Notes: a model not told the origin generated them from the sequence alone. Positions 1-5,613 are shown, counted from the stretch's first letter. The stretch is DNA of 12,365 nucleotides from Nitrospirota bacterium (GCA_015232165.1 JADGAE010000028.1:1-12365), one strand, 5' to 3'. A program made the numbers and translations.

Positions 1-26
1 ATGTTGTCGCTAATAAGAACCCTCAT
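1..26 (-). CDS. serA: 5' end of a probable 3-phosphoglycerate dehydrogenase gene, cut by the window edge
   Basis: Only the first eight codons and part of the ninth are inside the window. They read M-R-V-L-I-S-D-N followed by AT (Ile or Met). A strong Shine-Dalgarno GGAGG lies at 37-41, ten bases before the ATG at 24-26. The opening M-(K/R)-V-L-I-S-D is how many D-3-phosphoglycerate dehydrogenases (SerA) begin. That enzyme oxidises 3-phosphoglycerate to 3-phosphohydroxypyruvate, the first step of serine synthesis. The gene upstream on the same strand is a class V aminotransferase, the kind of enzyme that could carry out the next step, and this supports the call. Nothing of the catalytic part is visible, so another protein with a similar beta-strand start remains possible. 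Confidence 0.5.
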
Positions 27-98
27 TGGGTAAATACCTCCATAAACTTTTTTTTGTATCTTCTTTATATTGCATGGTAGCTATGCTTTTACACATAC

Positions 99-174
99 TG
101 GATTCCTGGTCAAGCCAGGAATGACACTCTTGTAAAACGGCTGTAATTGTCATTCCTGCGAAAGCAGGAATCCA
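99..174. repeat. inverted pair of REP-like palindromes
   Basis: Two copies of a roughly 27-base unit face each other. Copy one (99-126) begins TGGATTCCTGG and ends CCAGGAATGACA. Copy two (148-174) is its imperfect reverse complement. Each copy folds on itself: 103-121 gives a 7-bp stem (TTCCTGG/CCAGGAA) with a 5-base loop, and 152-171 gives an 8-bp perfect stem (ATTCCTGC/GCAGGAAT) closed by a GAAA tetraloop. The pair fills most of the gap between the aminotransferase stop and the probable serA start. Units of this look are widely dispersed in bacterial genomes, comparable to REP/BIME elements. No oligo-T tract follows on the minus strand, so a Rho-independent terminator role is not obvious, although the hairpins could stabilise the 3' end of the aminotransferase mRNA. 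Confidence 0.75.
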
Positions 175-237
175 TGTCTTTAAATCATGAAGTTAAATTA
201 CCATGCTTTTTTAATAGGATACCTTTTTTTCTTAACG

Positions 238-1374
238 CTATAATAAGATTTCCTCACAGGCGGCGACCCCTTTGCCGAGACTCACCGGATGCCCTAACGT
301 CTTTAGGGTCATCTCAAGAGCGGAGATGGCGACAATGACGTCGAATCTGTCGGCATACCCAAGGTGTGCAATCCTGAAGACCTTTCCCTTTACCTGGTCC
401 TGTCCCCCGGCGATGGTGACGCCGTAGCGGGTCCTGAGCACCTTGTATATCTCCTGACCGTCAACCCCTGATGGGGCCTCTATAGCCGTGACCGAGTTGC
501 TGGGGAGTTCCCTGGCAAACAGGTTCAGTCCCAGGGCCTTGACCCCCTCCCGTGTGGCATGGGCAAGTCTGGTGTGGCGCGCAAAGACGTTTGCCAACCC
601 CTCCTGCTCCAACAACTTGATCGCCTCGTTAAGGCCGATAATCAGCGTAACGGCTGACGTGAAGTTTGTCTGGTTCTCCTGGAGCTTCTTGCGTTCTGCC
701 TTGAGGTTGAAGTAGAATCTCTCGAGCTTTGAGGACTCGGCCTTTTTCCAGGCCTTCTCCGATACGCTGACAAAGGATAGTCCCGGTGGAAGCATAAGCC
801 CCTTCTGCGACCCCCCAACCATAATGTCTATCCCCCACTCATCCGTCCTGATGTCATGGGCAACCAGGGCGCTGATGGCATCAACTATCAGGATGGTGTC
901 ATCGTACCTGCCGACGATCTTTGCCAGGGCCTCGATATCGTGGTTTACGCCGGTGGATGTCTCCGTCGCCTGGACGAATACGCCCTTGACGTTGCCTTCC
1001 TTTTTGAGGAGTTCTTCAACAGCATAAGGCTCGACGCTGTATCCCCAATCGACCTTTATCTCCTTGACGTCCAGGCCGTAGCCCTTGCATATCTTCGTCC
1101 AACGCTCACCGAACTTCCCCCCGTCGATGACAACGACCTTGTCGTTCTTGTTGAAGAAGTTATTTACGGAGGCTACCATGCCACCCGTACCGGTGCTGCA
1201 TAGGATAAGCACGTCGTTTTGTGTCTGAAACAGCCGTTTAAGGCCGTTCTTTGCCGCCTCCAGTACCGGTATAAAGTCTGGGGCGCGGTGGTGTATCATA
1301 GGCATTGCCATGGCCAAAAGGGCCTCCGGTGGCACCGGTGTTGGCCCTGGAGCCAATAAATACTTCTTAAACAT
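238..1374 (-). CDS. class V PLP-dependent aminotransferase (alanine/serine-glyoxylate or phosphoserine aminotransferase type)
   Basis: This 378-residue protein belongs to the class V aminotransferases of fold type I, in the group annotated as alanine-glyoxylate, serine-glyoxylate or serine-pyruvate aminotransferase (also 'soluble hydrogenase 42 kDa subunit'). The N-terminal L-L-x-P-G-P-T-P motif is at 6-13. The phosphate-binding T-G-T-G-G loop is at 61-65, the pyridine-nitrogen aspartate is D165 in VDAISAL, and the Schiff-base lysine is K191 in GGSQKGLMLPPG. Length is normal for the family. A longer frame begins at a TTG at 1389, but that codon overlaps the Shine-Dalgarno. GGAGG six bases before the ATG at 1374 fixes the start there. 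The gene precedes a probable serA, so it may act as the phosphohydroxypyruvate aminotransferase that feeds serine synthesis, as some family members do. Substrate cannot be read from sequence alone. Confidence 0.9.
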   Translation of the reverse strand: MFKKYLLAPGPTPVPPEALLAMAMPMIHHRAPDFIPVLEAAKNGLKRLFQTQNDVLILCSTGTGGMVASVNNFFNKNDKVVVIDGGKFGERWTKICKGYGLDVKEIKVDWGYSVEPYAVEELLKKEGNVKGVFVQATETSTGVNHDIEALAKIVGRYDDTILIVDAISALVAHDIRTDEWGIDIMVGGSQKGLMLPPGLSFVSVSEKAWKKAESSKLERFYFNLKAERKKLQENQTNFTSAVTLIIGLNEAIKLLEQEGLANVFARHTRLAHATREGVKALGLNLFARELPSNSVTAIEAPSGVDGQEIYKVLRTRYGVTIAGGQDQVKGKVFRIAHLGYADRFDVIVAISALEMTLKTLGHPVSLGKGVAACEEILL

Positions 1375-1403
1375 ATCGTTCCTCCACAATTGTAATACTG
1401 CTC

Positions 1404-1432
1404 TTGCTATTAATCATCACGATTATTATAAT
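1404..1432 (+). promoter_or_regulatory. sigma70-type promoter for the yacL-ispD-ispF unit
   Basis: TTGCTA at 1404-1409 and a perfect TATAAT at 1427-1432 are separated by 17 bases. Transcription would start near 1439 and leave a leader of about 120 nt before the yacL-like start. The match is good in the -10 and moderate (4 of 6) in the -35. Confidence 0.6.
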
Positions 1433-1454
1433 AAAAATCTAATAAAAGTTTCAT
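1425..1454 (-). promoter_or_regulatory. candidate divergent promoter for the aminotransferase gene
   Basis: Read on the minus strand, ATGAAA (1454-1449) and TATAAT (1430-1425) are 18 bases apart, about 50 bases upstream of the ATG at 1374. It overlaps the plus-strand promoter, so the two units could compete for polymerase. The -35 matches consensus at only four of six bases and the region is AT-rich, so chance is possible. Confidence 0.4.
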
Positions 1455-1466
1455 GCTTAAATATAA

Positions 1467-1521
1467 GCCTGTGTAAATGTCAGGCATGTTGGAGAATAAA
1501 TAAGGGGGCAATATTGCCCCC
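1467..1521 (+). promoter_or_regulatory. two hairpins in the yacL leader
   Basis: The predicted leader holds GCCTG/CAGGC (1467-1471 with 1481-1485, 9-base loop). It also holds a perfect 18-base palindrome, GGGGGCAATATTGCCCCC, at 1504-1521. Neither is followed by an oligo-T tract on the plus strand, so they do not look like simple terminators. They could be a protein-binding operator or leader RNA structure. No riboswitch class is recognisable. Confidence 0.4.
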
Positions 1522-1558
1522 GTAGCTACTTTATATAAGGAGAAAGGGTGTATAGGCA

Positions 1559-2533
1559 ATGGTAGTGTTTTTTAGATTAATGATTGTCCTGATTTTTGGG
1601 CTGATTGGCTTTATGCTTGGACAAGGGTATAGTTTTAAGCTCGAGGGGGCTGCGGCTGGGGTTTTACTGGGATTAATGGTTTCGGCGGCGGAGTTTTTTC
1701 TTAGGAGGTTTCGGTTAGGGAGGGTAGTTGGTGGGATGGTGGGTCTGTTTCTGGGCATTATACTTGCCAGGCTGATCATATATCCGATAGAGAGGCTGAT
1801 TGGGGATATTAACAGGATCACCTTTGTACTTGAGGCATTGATTGGTTATACGGGATTATTGATAGGTCTTACCAAGGGCGAGGGGTTGACCTTTGCCAGT
1901 TTCATGAGGTTATTCAGGGGGCAAAATATCGAGGAAAACGTCAAAATCCTCGACACAAGTTCCATTATTGACGGCAGGATTGCGGACGTGTGTGAAACAG
2001 GCTTTCTGGAGGGGACATTTATCGTTCCTCAGTTTATTTTGCAGGAATTGCAGCACATAGCGGACTCCTCCGACTCGATGAAACGCAGTCGGGGTCGAAG
2101 GGGTCTGGACGTCCTGCACAGGATGCAGAAATTTTCAAGCATAAACGTCCGGATCGTCGATGAGGAGTTCCAGAAGATTCGGGAGGTGGATTCAAAGCTC
2201 GTGGCACTGGCAAAGATGATGAACGCAAAGATCATCACCAACGACTTCAACCTCAACAAGGTGGCCCAGCTTCAGGACGTCCCCGTGCTCAACATCAACG
2301 AGTTGGCCAATGCCCTCAAGCCGGTTGTGCTGCCGGGGGAGATGATGAAGGTCTTCATTATCAAGGAGGGCAAGGAGTCCAATCAGGGTGTTGCCTACAC
2401 CGATGACGGGACAATGGTCGTGGTGGAAAACGCCAGAAAGCTCATCGGCAAAAATGTAGACGTAGTAGTCACCAGCGTGTTGCAGACCACCGCAGGCAGG
2501 ATGATATTCTCCAAGTCCAGCAGCGACTACTAA
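1559..2533 (+). CDS. YacL-type membrane protein with PIN and TRAM domains
   Basis: The 324-residue protein resembles Bacillus YacL. Hydrophobic segments cover about residues 3-21, 31-48, 55-74 and 87-104. A PIN nuclease-like domain follows at about 127-250 and a TRAM beta-barrel at about 258-318. The PIN acidic set is present: D132 in LDTSSIIDGR, E163 in LQEL, D211 in VDSKLVALA and D229 in TNDFNL. PIN domains of this kind are metal-dependent ribonucleases, and TRAM domains usually bind RNA. The natural substrate of YacL proteins is not established to my knowledge. The ATG at 1559 is chosen because an in-frame TAG lies two codons upstream. The AAGGAG at 1537-1542 is somewhat far away, and AAAGGG at 1543-1548 is an alternative ribosome site. 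The order yacL-ispD-ispF is also found in Bacillus, which supports the assignment. Confidence 0.88.
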   Translation: MVVFFRLMIVLIFGLIGFMLGQGYSFKLEGAAAGVLLGLMVSAAEFFLRRFRLGRVVGGMVGLFLGIILARLIIYPIERLIGDINRITFVLEALIGYTGLLIGLTKGEGLTFASFMRLFRGQNIEENVKILDTSSIIDGRIADVCETGFLEGTFIVPQFILQELQHIADSSDSMKRSRGRRGLDVLHRMQKFSSINVRIVDEEFQKIREVDSKLVALAKMMNAKIITNDFNLNKVAQLQDVPVLNINELANALKPVVLPGEMMKVFIIKEGKESNQGVAYTDDGTMVVVENARKLIGKNVDVVVTSVLQTTAGRMIFSKSSSDY

Positions 2534-2542
2534 GATAAAGGT

Positions 2543-2586
2543 AAAAGAGAGGGTGGGGGGGCTCCCCGCCCCTTCCTTTCTCTTGG
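2543..2586. repeat. GC-rich imperfect hairpin between yacL and ispD
   Basis: Purine-rich AAGAGAGGGTGGGG and pyrimidine-rich CCCCGCCCC...TCTCTT face each other around GGGGCTCCCC, ten bases after the yacL stop. The stem is imperfect and no T tract follows, so termination should be partial at most. Its polypurine/polypyrimidine style resembles the repeats at 3815-3896 and 4551-4650, but I cannot align it convincingly with them. Confidence 0.4.
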
Positions 2587-2634
2587 CTCGTATATATTAT
2601 TATGGCCATTGTAGTTGATAAGCAGACGGATAAA

Positions 2635-3351
2635 ATGACAATAGCAATAGTGCCATCGGCAGGTTTTGGTAGGAGATTCGGTTCCGGACGCAACAAGGTA
2701 TTTTATCCCTTGCTGGGGGTCCCGGTACTTGCCAGGACATTGCAGAGGCTCCAGGCGTGTCGGCAGATAGACGAGATTATCCCCGTCGTCCAGGATTGTG
2801 ACACCGAGGACACGCGTGCGCTCATAGAGAGGTTTGCGATAACGAAGGTCAAGCGTCTGGCCCCCGGTGGGGAGCGGCGTCAGGACTCCGTCTATAGTGC
2901 CCTGGGACTTATTGGTGGGGAGCCTGCGGGGGCTGCGGCAGTGGCGCTCATCCACGACGCCGCACGTCCCCTGATTTCGGATGCGCTACTGAGGGATTGC
3001 ATTGCCGGCCTCAGTGGGGCTGATGGCTTGGCCTGTGACGGGCTTGTATGTGCCGTGGCAGTCAAGGACACCGTCAAGGAGGTTGTCGATGGCTACGTGG
3101 TAAAGACCCTCAAACGGGATAGCCTCATGGCCGTGCAGACCCCACAGGTCTTTCTCTGTGGCACCATACTTGAAGCGTACAGGCGAGCGGCGGCGGATGG
3201 CCTGACCTTTACCGATGACACCTCGGCAGTTGAACACTACGGCGGCAGGATTAAGATCATCGCCGGTGAGTATAGCAACATCAAGATAACCACGAGGGAT
3301 GACCTCGCCTACGCACAATGGATACTCTCCCAACAGACGACATCAGAGTAG
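2635..3351 (+). CDS. ispD: 2-C-methyl-D-erythritol 4-phosphate cytidylyltransferase
   Basis: IspD couples CTP with 2-C-methyl-D-erythritol 4-phosphate to make CDP-ME in the non-mevalonate isoprenoid pathway in the cytoplasm. From the start chosen here the protein has 238 residues, normal for the family. The CTP-binding loop is at 8-21 (S-A-G-F-G-R-R-F-G...N-K, with R13/R14 and K21). Further signatures are GGERRQDSV at 78-86, HDAARPL at 107-113, KDTVK at 144-148, QTPQVF at 168-173 and TDD at 193-195. The frame also opens at an ATG at 2602, adding eleven residues, but IspD proteins normally begin two or three residues before the A-I-(I/V)-P strand, so 2635 fits better. Neither start has a strong ribosome site. 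The 3' end overlaps ispF. Confidence 0.93.
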   Translation: MTIAIVPSAGFGRRFGSGRNKVFYPLLGVPVLARTLQRLQACRQIDEIIPVVQDCDTEDTRALIERFAITKVKRLAPGGERRQDSVYSALGLIGGEPAGAAAVALIHDAARPLISDALLRDCIAGLSGADGLACDGLVCAVAVKDTVKEVVDGYVVKTLKRDSLMAVQTPQVFLCGTILEAYRRAAADGLTFTDDTSAVEHYGGRIKIIAGEYSNIKITTRDDLAYAQWILSQQTTSE

Positions 3352-3815
3352 GGCTGGGTTACGACTCACACCGTCTGGTTCAGGGCAGGCGGCTCATCCT
3401 CGGCGGCGTTGAACTGACCTTTGACAGGGGGCTGGCCGGTCACTCCGATGCCGACGTCCTGTGTCACAGTATCATCGACGCCATTATCGGGGCAGCGGGG
3501 CTTGGCGATATCGGGCGGATGTTCCCCGATACCGACGCCACCTACAAGGACGCATGCAGCCTCGACATGCTCAGACTTGTCATCGACAAGGTCAGGCAAG
3601 AGGGGTTTGTTGTCACCTGGCTCGATTGCATTGTAATCATGGAGCGTCCCAAACTTGCCCCCTACATCGGGCAGCTCAAGCAATCCCTTGCGTTAACGGG
3701 CATCCCCTGCAGCCTCATCAACATAAAGGCCAAGACCAACGAAGGTATGGGGTTTATCGGGCGAGGCGAGGGCGTTGCCTCTTTGGCCACCTGTACGCTC
3801 AGGAGGGTCAGGTGA
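3318..3815 (+). CDS. ispF: 2-C-methyl-D-erythritol 2,4-cyclodiphosphate synthase
   Basis: IspF cyclises CDP-ME 2-phosphate to MEcPP with release of CMP, two steps after IspD, and works as a zinc-containing trimer. The 165-residue protein shows the zinc ligands D16 and H18 in GYDSHR and H50 in SDADVLCH. The conserved GLGDIGRMFPDTD lies at 61-73 and KTNEGMGFIGRGEG at 139-152. The ATG at 3318 lies inside ispD, a 34-nt overlap, and is the only reasonable start upstream of the first beta strand. No clear Shine-Dalgarno precedes it, so translation is probably coupled to ispD. The genes are separate, unlike the fused IspDF of some bacteria. A GC-rich palindromic repeat begins at its stop codon. Confidence 0.95.
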   Translation: MDTLPTDDIRVGLGYDSHRLVQGRRLILGGVELTFDRGLAGHSDADVLCHSIIDAIIGAAGLGDIGRMFPDTDATYKDACSLDMLRLVIDKVRQEGFVVTWLDCIVIMERPKLAPYIGQLKQSLALTGIPCSLINIKAKTNEGMGFIGRGEGVASLATCTLRRVR

Positions 3816-3896
3816 AAGGGGCAGCTCCGCTCGCATAGCGACGTTACCGCGCCCCCTTCAACCCCCCGCAAGGGGACCAGTCCCCTTGACCCCATT
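3815..3896. repeat. dispersed palindromic repeat, copy A
   Basis: This roughly 80-base repeat starts at the ispF stop codon and resembles the stretch at 4563-4650. It has two parts. The first is a hairpin-forming section (AAGGGG near 3817 pairs with CCCCTT near 3853-3858), with GGCAGCTCCGC shared by both copies. The second is a 28-base section at 3868-3895 identical to 4622-4649, containing the perfect palindrome CAAGGGGACCAGTCCCCTTG (3869-3888; 9-bp stem, 2-base loop). It is not followed by a plus-strand T tract. Repeats of this style occur in multiple copies in some Nitrospirota genomes, as far as I recall. Confidence 0.8.
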
Positions 3897-3934
3897 AAAG
3901 TGCCGTGAATTTTGTAGTTAATCCAATCGAAATT

Positions 3935-3943
3935 TGCTATAAA
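3935..3943 (+). promoter_or_regulatory. extended -10 promoter for the YgiT-type gene
   Basis: TGCTATAAA at 3935-3943 fits an extended -10 element (TGn plus TATAAT-like). A poorly matching TTGTAG lies 20 bases upstream. The start point would be near 3950, leaving a leader of about ten bases with AGGA (3954-3957) just before the ATG. Confidence 0.45.
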
Positions 3944-3960
3944 ATAGTGTATCAGGAAAA

Positions 3961-4209
3961 ATGAAAGTTTGTAATTTTTGCGGGGACAATAGTTTTATAG
4001 AAAAACGTGTGCAATACATATATAAGCACGATGATCGATTTCTTATCGTAAACAGTGTGCCATGTCAAGAGTGCGGGTTTTGTGGGGAACAATATTTTGA
4101 GGCCGCCGTATTAAAAAAAATTGAAAAAGATTTTCATGACATATATTTTCATGGCAGGGCAGTCGAACAAGAAATAAAGGTGCCTGTTGAAGAATTTGTT
4201 GAGACTTAG
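3961..4209 (+). CDS. YgiT-type zinc finger protein (MqsA N-terminal-like)
   Basis: The 82-residue protein has C4/C7 (CNFC) and C35/C38 (CQEC) followed by GFCGEQYFE, the two-CxxC zinc-binding module of the MqsA/YgiT family. An extra cysteine sits at C41. It ends soon after a short helix and has no C-terminal helix-turn-helix, unlike full-length MqsA antitoxins. Stand-alone YgiT-type proteins usually lie directly after a small DUF4258 toxin gene. Here the upstream 145 bases hold only a dispersed repeat and a promoter-like site, and a tRNA gene on the opposite strand follows, so it appears to be an orphan. The role as antitoxin or metal-binding regulator is inferred from family only. Confidence 0.8.
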   Translation: MKVCNFCGDNSFIEKRVQYIYKHDDRFLIVNSVPCQECGFCGEQYFEAAVLKKIEKDFHDIYFHGRAVEQEIKVPVEEFVET

Positions 4210-4228
4210 AAAAGAAGAGGATTTTGAA

Positions 4229-4301
4229 AGGCGGCGGCCGGATTCGAACCGGCGCATAAAGGTTTTGCAGACCTCCCCCTTAGCCACTTGGGTACGCCGC
4301 C
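4229..4301 (-). tRNA. tRNA-Cys (anticodon GCA)
   Basis: Read on the minus strand, the acceptor stem GGCGGCG (4301-4295) pairs with CGCCGCC (4236-4230). The anticodon arm is GAGGT-CTGCAAA-ACCTT with anticodon GCA. The T arm is GCCGG-TTCGAAT-CCGGC. The base after the acceptor stem (4229) is U, the discriminator typical of tRNA-Cys. CCA is not encoded. The gene stands alone between two convergent protein-coding units and has its own promoter. Confidence 0.96.
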
Positions 4302-4320
4302 ATATTTAACGTACGTAAGA

Positions 4321-4349
4321 AGTATAGCATATGCGGAGAGTTTTTTCAA
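4321..4349 (-). promoter_or_regulatory. promoter of the tRNA-Cys gene
   Basis: On the minus strand TTGAAA (4349-4344) and TATACT (4326-4321) are exactly 17 bases apart, with TGC directly before the -10 (extended -10). The predicted start is near 4314, about 13 bases upstream of the mature tRNA. This is the best promoter match in the window. Confidence 0.8.
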
Positions 4350-4365
4350 GGTCATTATTTTTCAG

Positions 4366-4521
4366 GGGTGCATAAAAAAGTGGTGGGCGCCTTGAGAAAA
4401 AAAAAGGGAGAAGGACTCTGTCCATTTGAGCCGCCCCGGGCACGAAGAAGTCCCATTGACCCCATAAAACTTAACCCTCTATCATCACAGAAATATTTAC
4501 AGTAACAAAATTTATGCACCC
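4366..4521. repeat. possible second, older miniature element
   Basis: GGGTGCATAAA (4366-4376) recurs as its exact reverse complement TTTATGCACCC (4511-4521), bounding 156 bases. The interior includes a purine tract and a decayed piece of the same palindromic repeat found at 3868-3895. I see no target duplication at its ends, and its right end touches the duplication of the neighbouring insertion. It could be an older decayed element or only a chance inverted repeat. Confidence 0.35.
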
Positions 4522-4528
4522 TACTTGA
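4519..4528. repeat. target-site duplication, left copy
   Basis: CCCTACTTGA here is repeated exactly at 4706-4715, directly flanking the two terminal inverted repeats of the element at 4529-4705. The right copy contains the TAG stop codon (4710-4708, minus strand) of the TPR gene. Confidence 0.8.
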
Positions 4529-4550
4529 CAGGGCAATCGCATTTGGCCGT

Positions 4551-4611
4551 AAGAAAAGAAAAAAGGAGGGCAGCTCCGCCCGCACGGCGGGTGTTGCCGC
4601 ACCCCCTCCTT
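4551..4611 (-). terminator. intrinsic terminator of the tubulin-like/caspase operon
   Basis: On the minus strand an 8-bp outer stem (AAGGAGGG at 4611-4604 with CCCTCCTT at 4570-4563) encloses a GC-rich inner stem (CCCGC/GCGGG near 4579-4591). It is followed by the U-rich tract TTTTCTTTTCTT (4562-4551). It lies about 100 bases after the TPR stop codon and inside the miniature insertion. Confidence 0.65.
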
Positions 4612-4650
4612 GACCTCCCCTGCAAGGGGACCAGTCCCCTTGACCCCATA
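4563..4650. repeat. dispersed palindromic repeat, copy B
   Basis: This stretch matches 3815-3896 along its length. It shares GGCAGCTCCGC at the left and an identical 28-base block at 4622-4649, with the palindrome CAAGGGGACCAGTCCCCTTG at 4623-4642. It lies inside the 177-bp insertion, whereas copy A shows no such terminal repeats around it. Confidence 0.8.
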
Positions 4651-4707
4651 ATAAGTACATGTTATCTCTCATCAATGCAGCAGAATTTAAAATGCGATTG
4701 CCCTGCC

Positions 4708-5613
4708 CTACTTGATAAAGACCTTGTGTTTTTCCAACACCGTCTTGAATTCCGGACTCTTTCTCAGATTTTTCAGCTCACTGTCCTTGCGTAAGAGATC
4801 ATACTCTTTAAATCCGTTTTCCAATGCCTTATCAAGGTTATCAAGTGCGAAGTCTATCTTGTTTTCCAACGAGTACAGGCAGGCAAGGTTATAATACACA
4901 CTGTAGCTAGTCGGTATAAGGTCAACAGCCATTTTGAGGTCTTCTTCGGCCTTGTTCATTTTCTTTAGCACCATATAGGCCGTTCCTCTGTGTTCGTATG
5001 CCTTGCCTATTTTGCTTTTGTCACCACGTGACTCGAGCTCTATTGCCTTTGTATATTCGTTAATTGCGTTATTCATGCTCTCCTCAAAGGCGGCCTTATC
5101 GTTGCTGCTATTCTTTGCAAGTGCAATCCAGCGGAAGCCTTCTTGAATATGCCTGGCTGCTTCTTGTTTCTTCGTCTCATTTACGCTATCACCAGAGGGA
5201 TTTGGAGCCGACGGAGATGACGATTGTGAAGGTGATGGCAATGTTGCTGAAGGTGACGAGGGTTTCACACACTTGTCTTTTTTTACCTCATTGATTAGTT
5301 TTTGTTTATCGTCTTCTGACATCTTTAAGGATGTTGCAATCTTGTCTGCTTCCTCACAGCTTATAGCTCCGTTTCCACAGCAATCGGTAGAGTCACAGCA
5401 CTTCGTAACGGCTGCCTTATACTTTTTCTTAGGCCCTTCGAGGAGCTTTAATGATACAACGACTAGCAGGATTATTAACAATACACCTACAATTGACCCA
5501 ATTATTATCAACTTAAGCTTTGAGTCAACAGGCTTGTTGTTTCCACATGCCTGACATGTATTCATATTATTTGAATTGCTAGTACCACAACTACATATCC
5601 AATTACTGCTCAT
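4708..5613 (-). CDS. membrane-anchored zinc-ribbon / EF-hand-like / TPR protein
   Basis: The 301-residue protein has a clear modular layout. W5-x-C7-x-C9-x10-C20-x2-C23 forms a small zinc finger of the RanBP2/zinc-ribbon kind. One transmembrane segment follows at about 34-57. A cysteine-rich part at 72-115 contains D77-C-C-G-N-G-A-I-S-C-E-E88, which fits the EF-hand spacing (Asp1, Asn5, Gly6, Ile8, Glu12) with cysteines at other positions. A Pro/Ser linker spans about 116-142. TPR-like helical repeats span about 175-270, and the tail D-x-E-L-x-x-L-R-x-S-P-E-F is common at the end of TPR proteins. The zinc finger and TPR part should lie on opposite membrane faces. The ATG overlaps the end of the tubulin-like gene by 11 nt, with GGGAGG six bases upstream, so translation is probably coupled. 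It may be an adaptor; the function is unknown. Confidence 0.82.
   Translation of the reverse strand: MSSNWICSCGTSNSNNMNTCQACGNNKPVDSKLKLIIIGSIVGVLLIILLVVVSLKLLEGPKKKYKAAVTKCCDSTDCCGNGAISCEEADKIATSLKMSEDDKQKLINEVKKDKCVKPSSPSATLPSPSQSSSPSAPNPSGDSVNETKKQEAARHIQEGFRWIALAKNSSNDKAAFEESMNNAINEYTKAIELESRGDKSKIGKAYEHRGTAYMVLKKMNKAEEDLKMAVDLIPTSYSVYYNLACLYSLENKIDFALDNLDKALENGFKEYDLLRKDSELKNLRKSPEFKTVLEKHKVFIK

Larger units (their letters stand above)
4529..4705. mobile_element. 177-bp MITE-like insertion with terminal inverted repeats
   Basis: The ends are perfect 16-bp inverted repeats, CAGGGCAATCGCATTT at 4529-4544 and its reverse complement at 4690-4705. A perfect 10-bp direct duplication, CCCTACTTGA, flanks them at 4519-4528 and 4706-4715. 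There is no transposase, so the element would move with the help of a full-length relative elsewhere. A duplication of about 10 bp fits several IS4-family groups, but assigning the parent is inference. The insertion leaves the TPR reading frame intact because the duplication keeps the stop codon. Its interior carries copy B of the palindromic repeat and a minus-strand intrinsic terminator. Confidence 0.8.
4302..4707. other. 406-base gene-free zone built of repeats
   Basis: No gene is supported here. From left to right it holds the tRNA promoter (4321-4349), an 11-bp inverted repeat GGGTGCATAAA/TTTATGCACCC at 4366-4376 and 4511-4521, and a degenerate fragment of the dispersed repeat (4449-4466, AGTCCCATTGACCCCATA). 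It ends with a miniature insertion (4529-4705) that contains a full repeat copy and a terminator. The open frames crossing it consist of repeat translations and have no recognisable protein. Confidence 0.75.

Noticed and set aside
99..174. CRISPR-like repeats
   Set aside because: Only two units, in opposite orientation and without regular spacers; they are palindromic intergenic repeats.
2602..2637. ispD start at the earlier ATG (2602)
   Set aside because: It adds eleven residues before the conserved first strand and has no ribosome site. 2635 fits family length better, though the evidence is not decisive.
3461..3838. Second open frame of 125 codons across ispF
   Set aside because: It is a shadow of ispF, with arginine/histidine-rich low-quality translation, no domain and no ribosome site. 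ispF itself is intact.
4229..4301. tRNA-Cys as an integration site of an island
   Set aside because: I found no second copy of the tRNA 3' end and no integrase in the window.
4355..4675. Minus-strand frame of 106 codons in the repeat zone
   Set aside because: It runs through the dispersed repeat and insertion ends; its translation is repeat-derived and matches no family.
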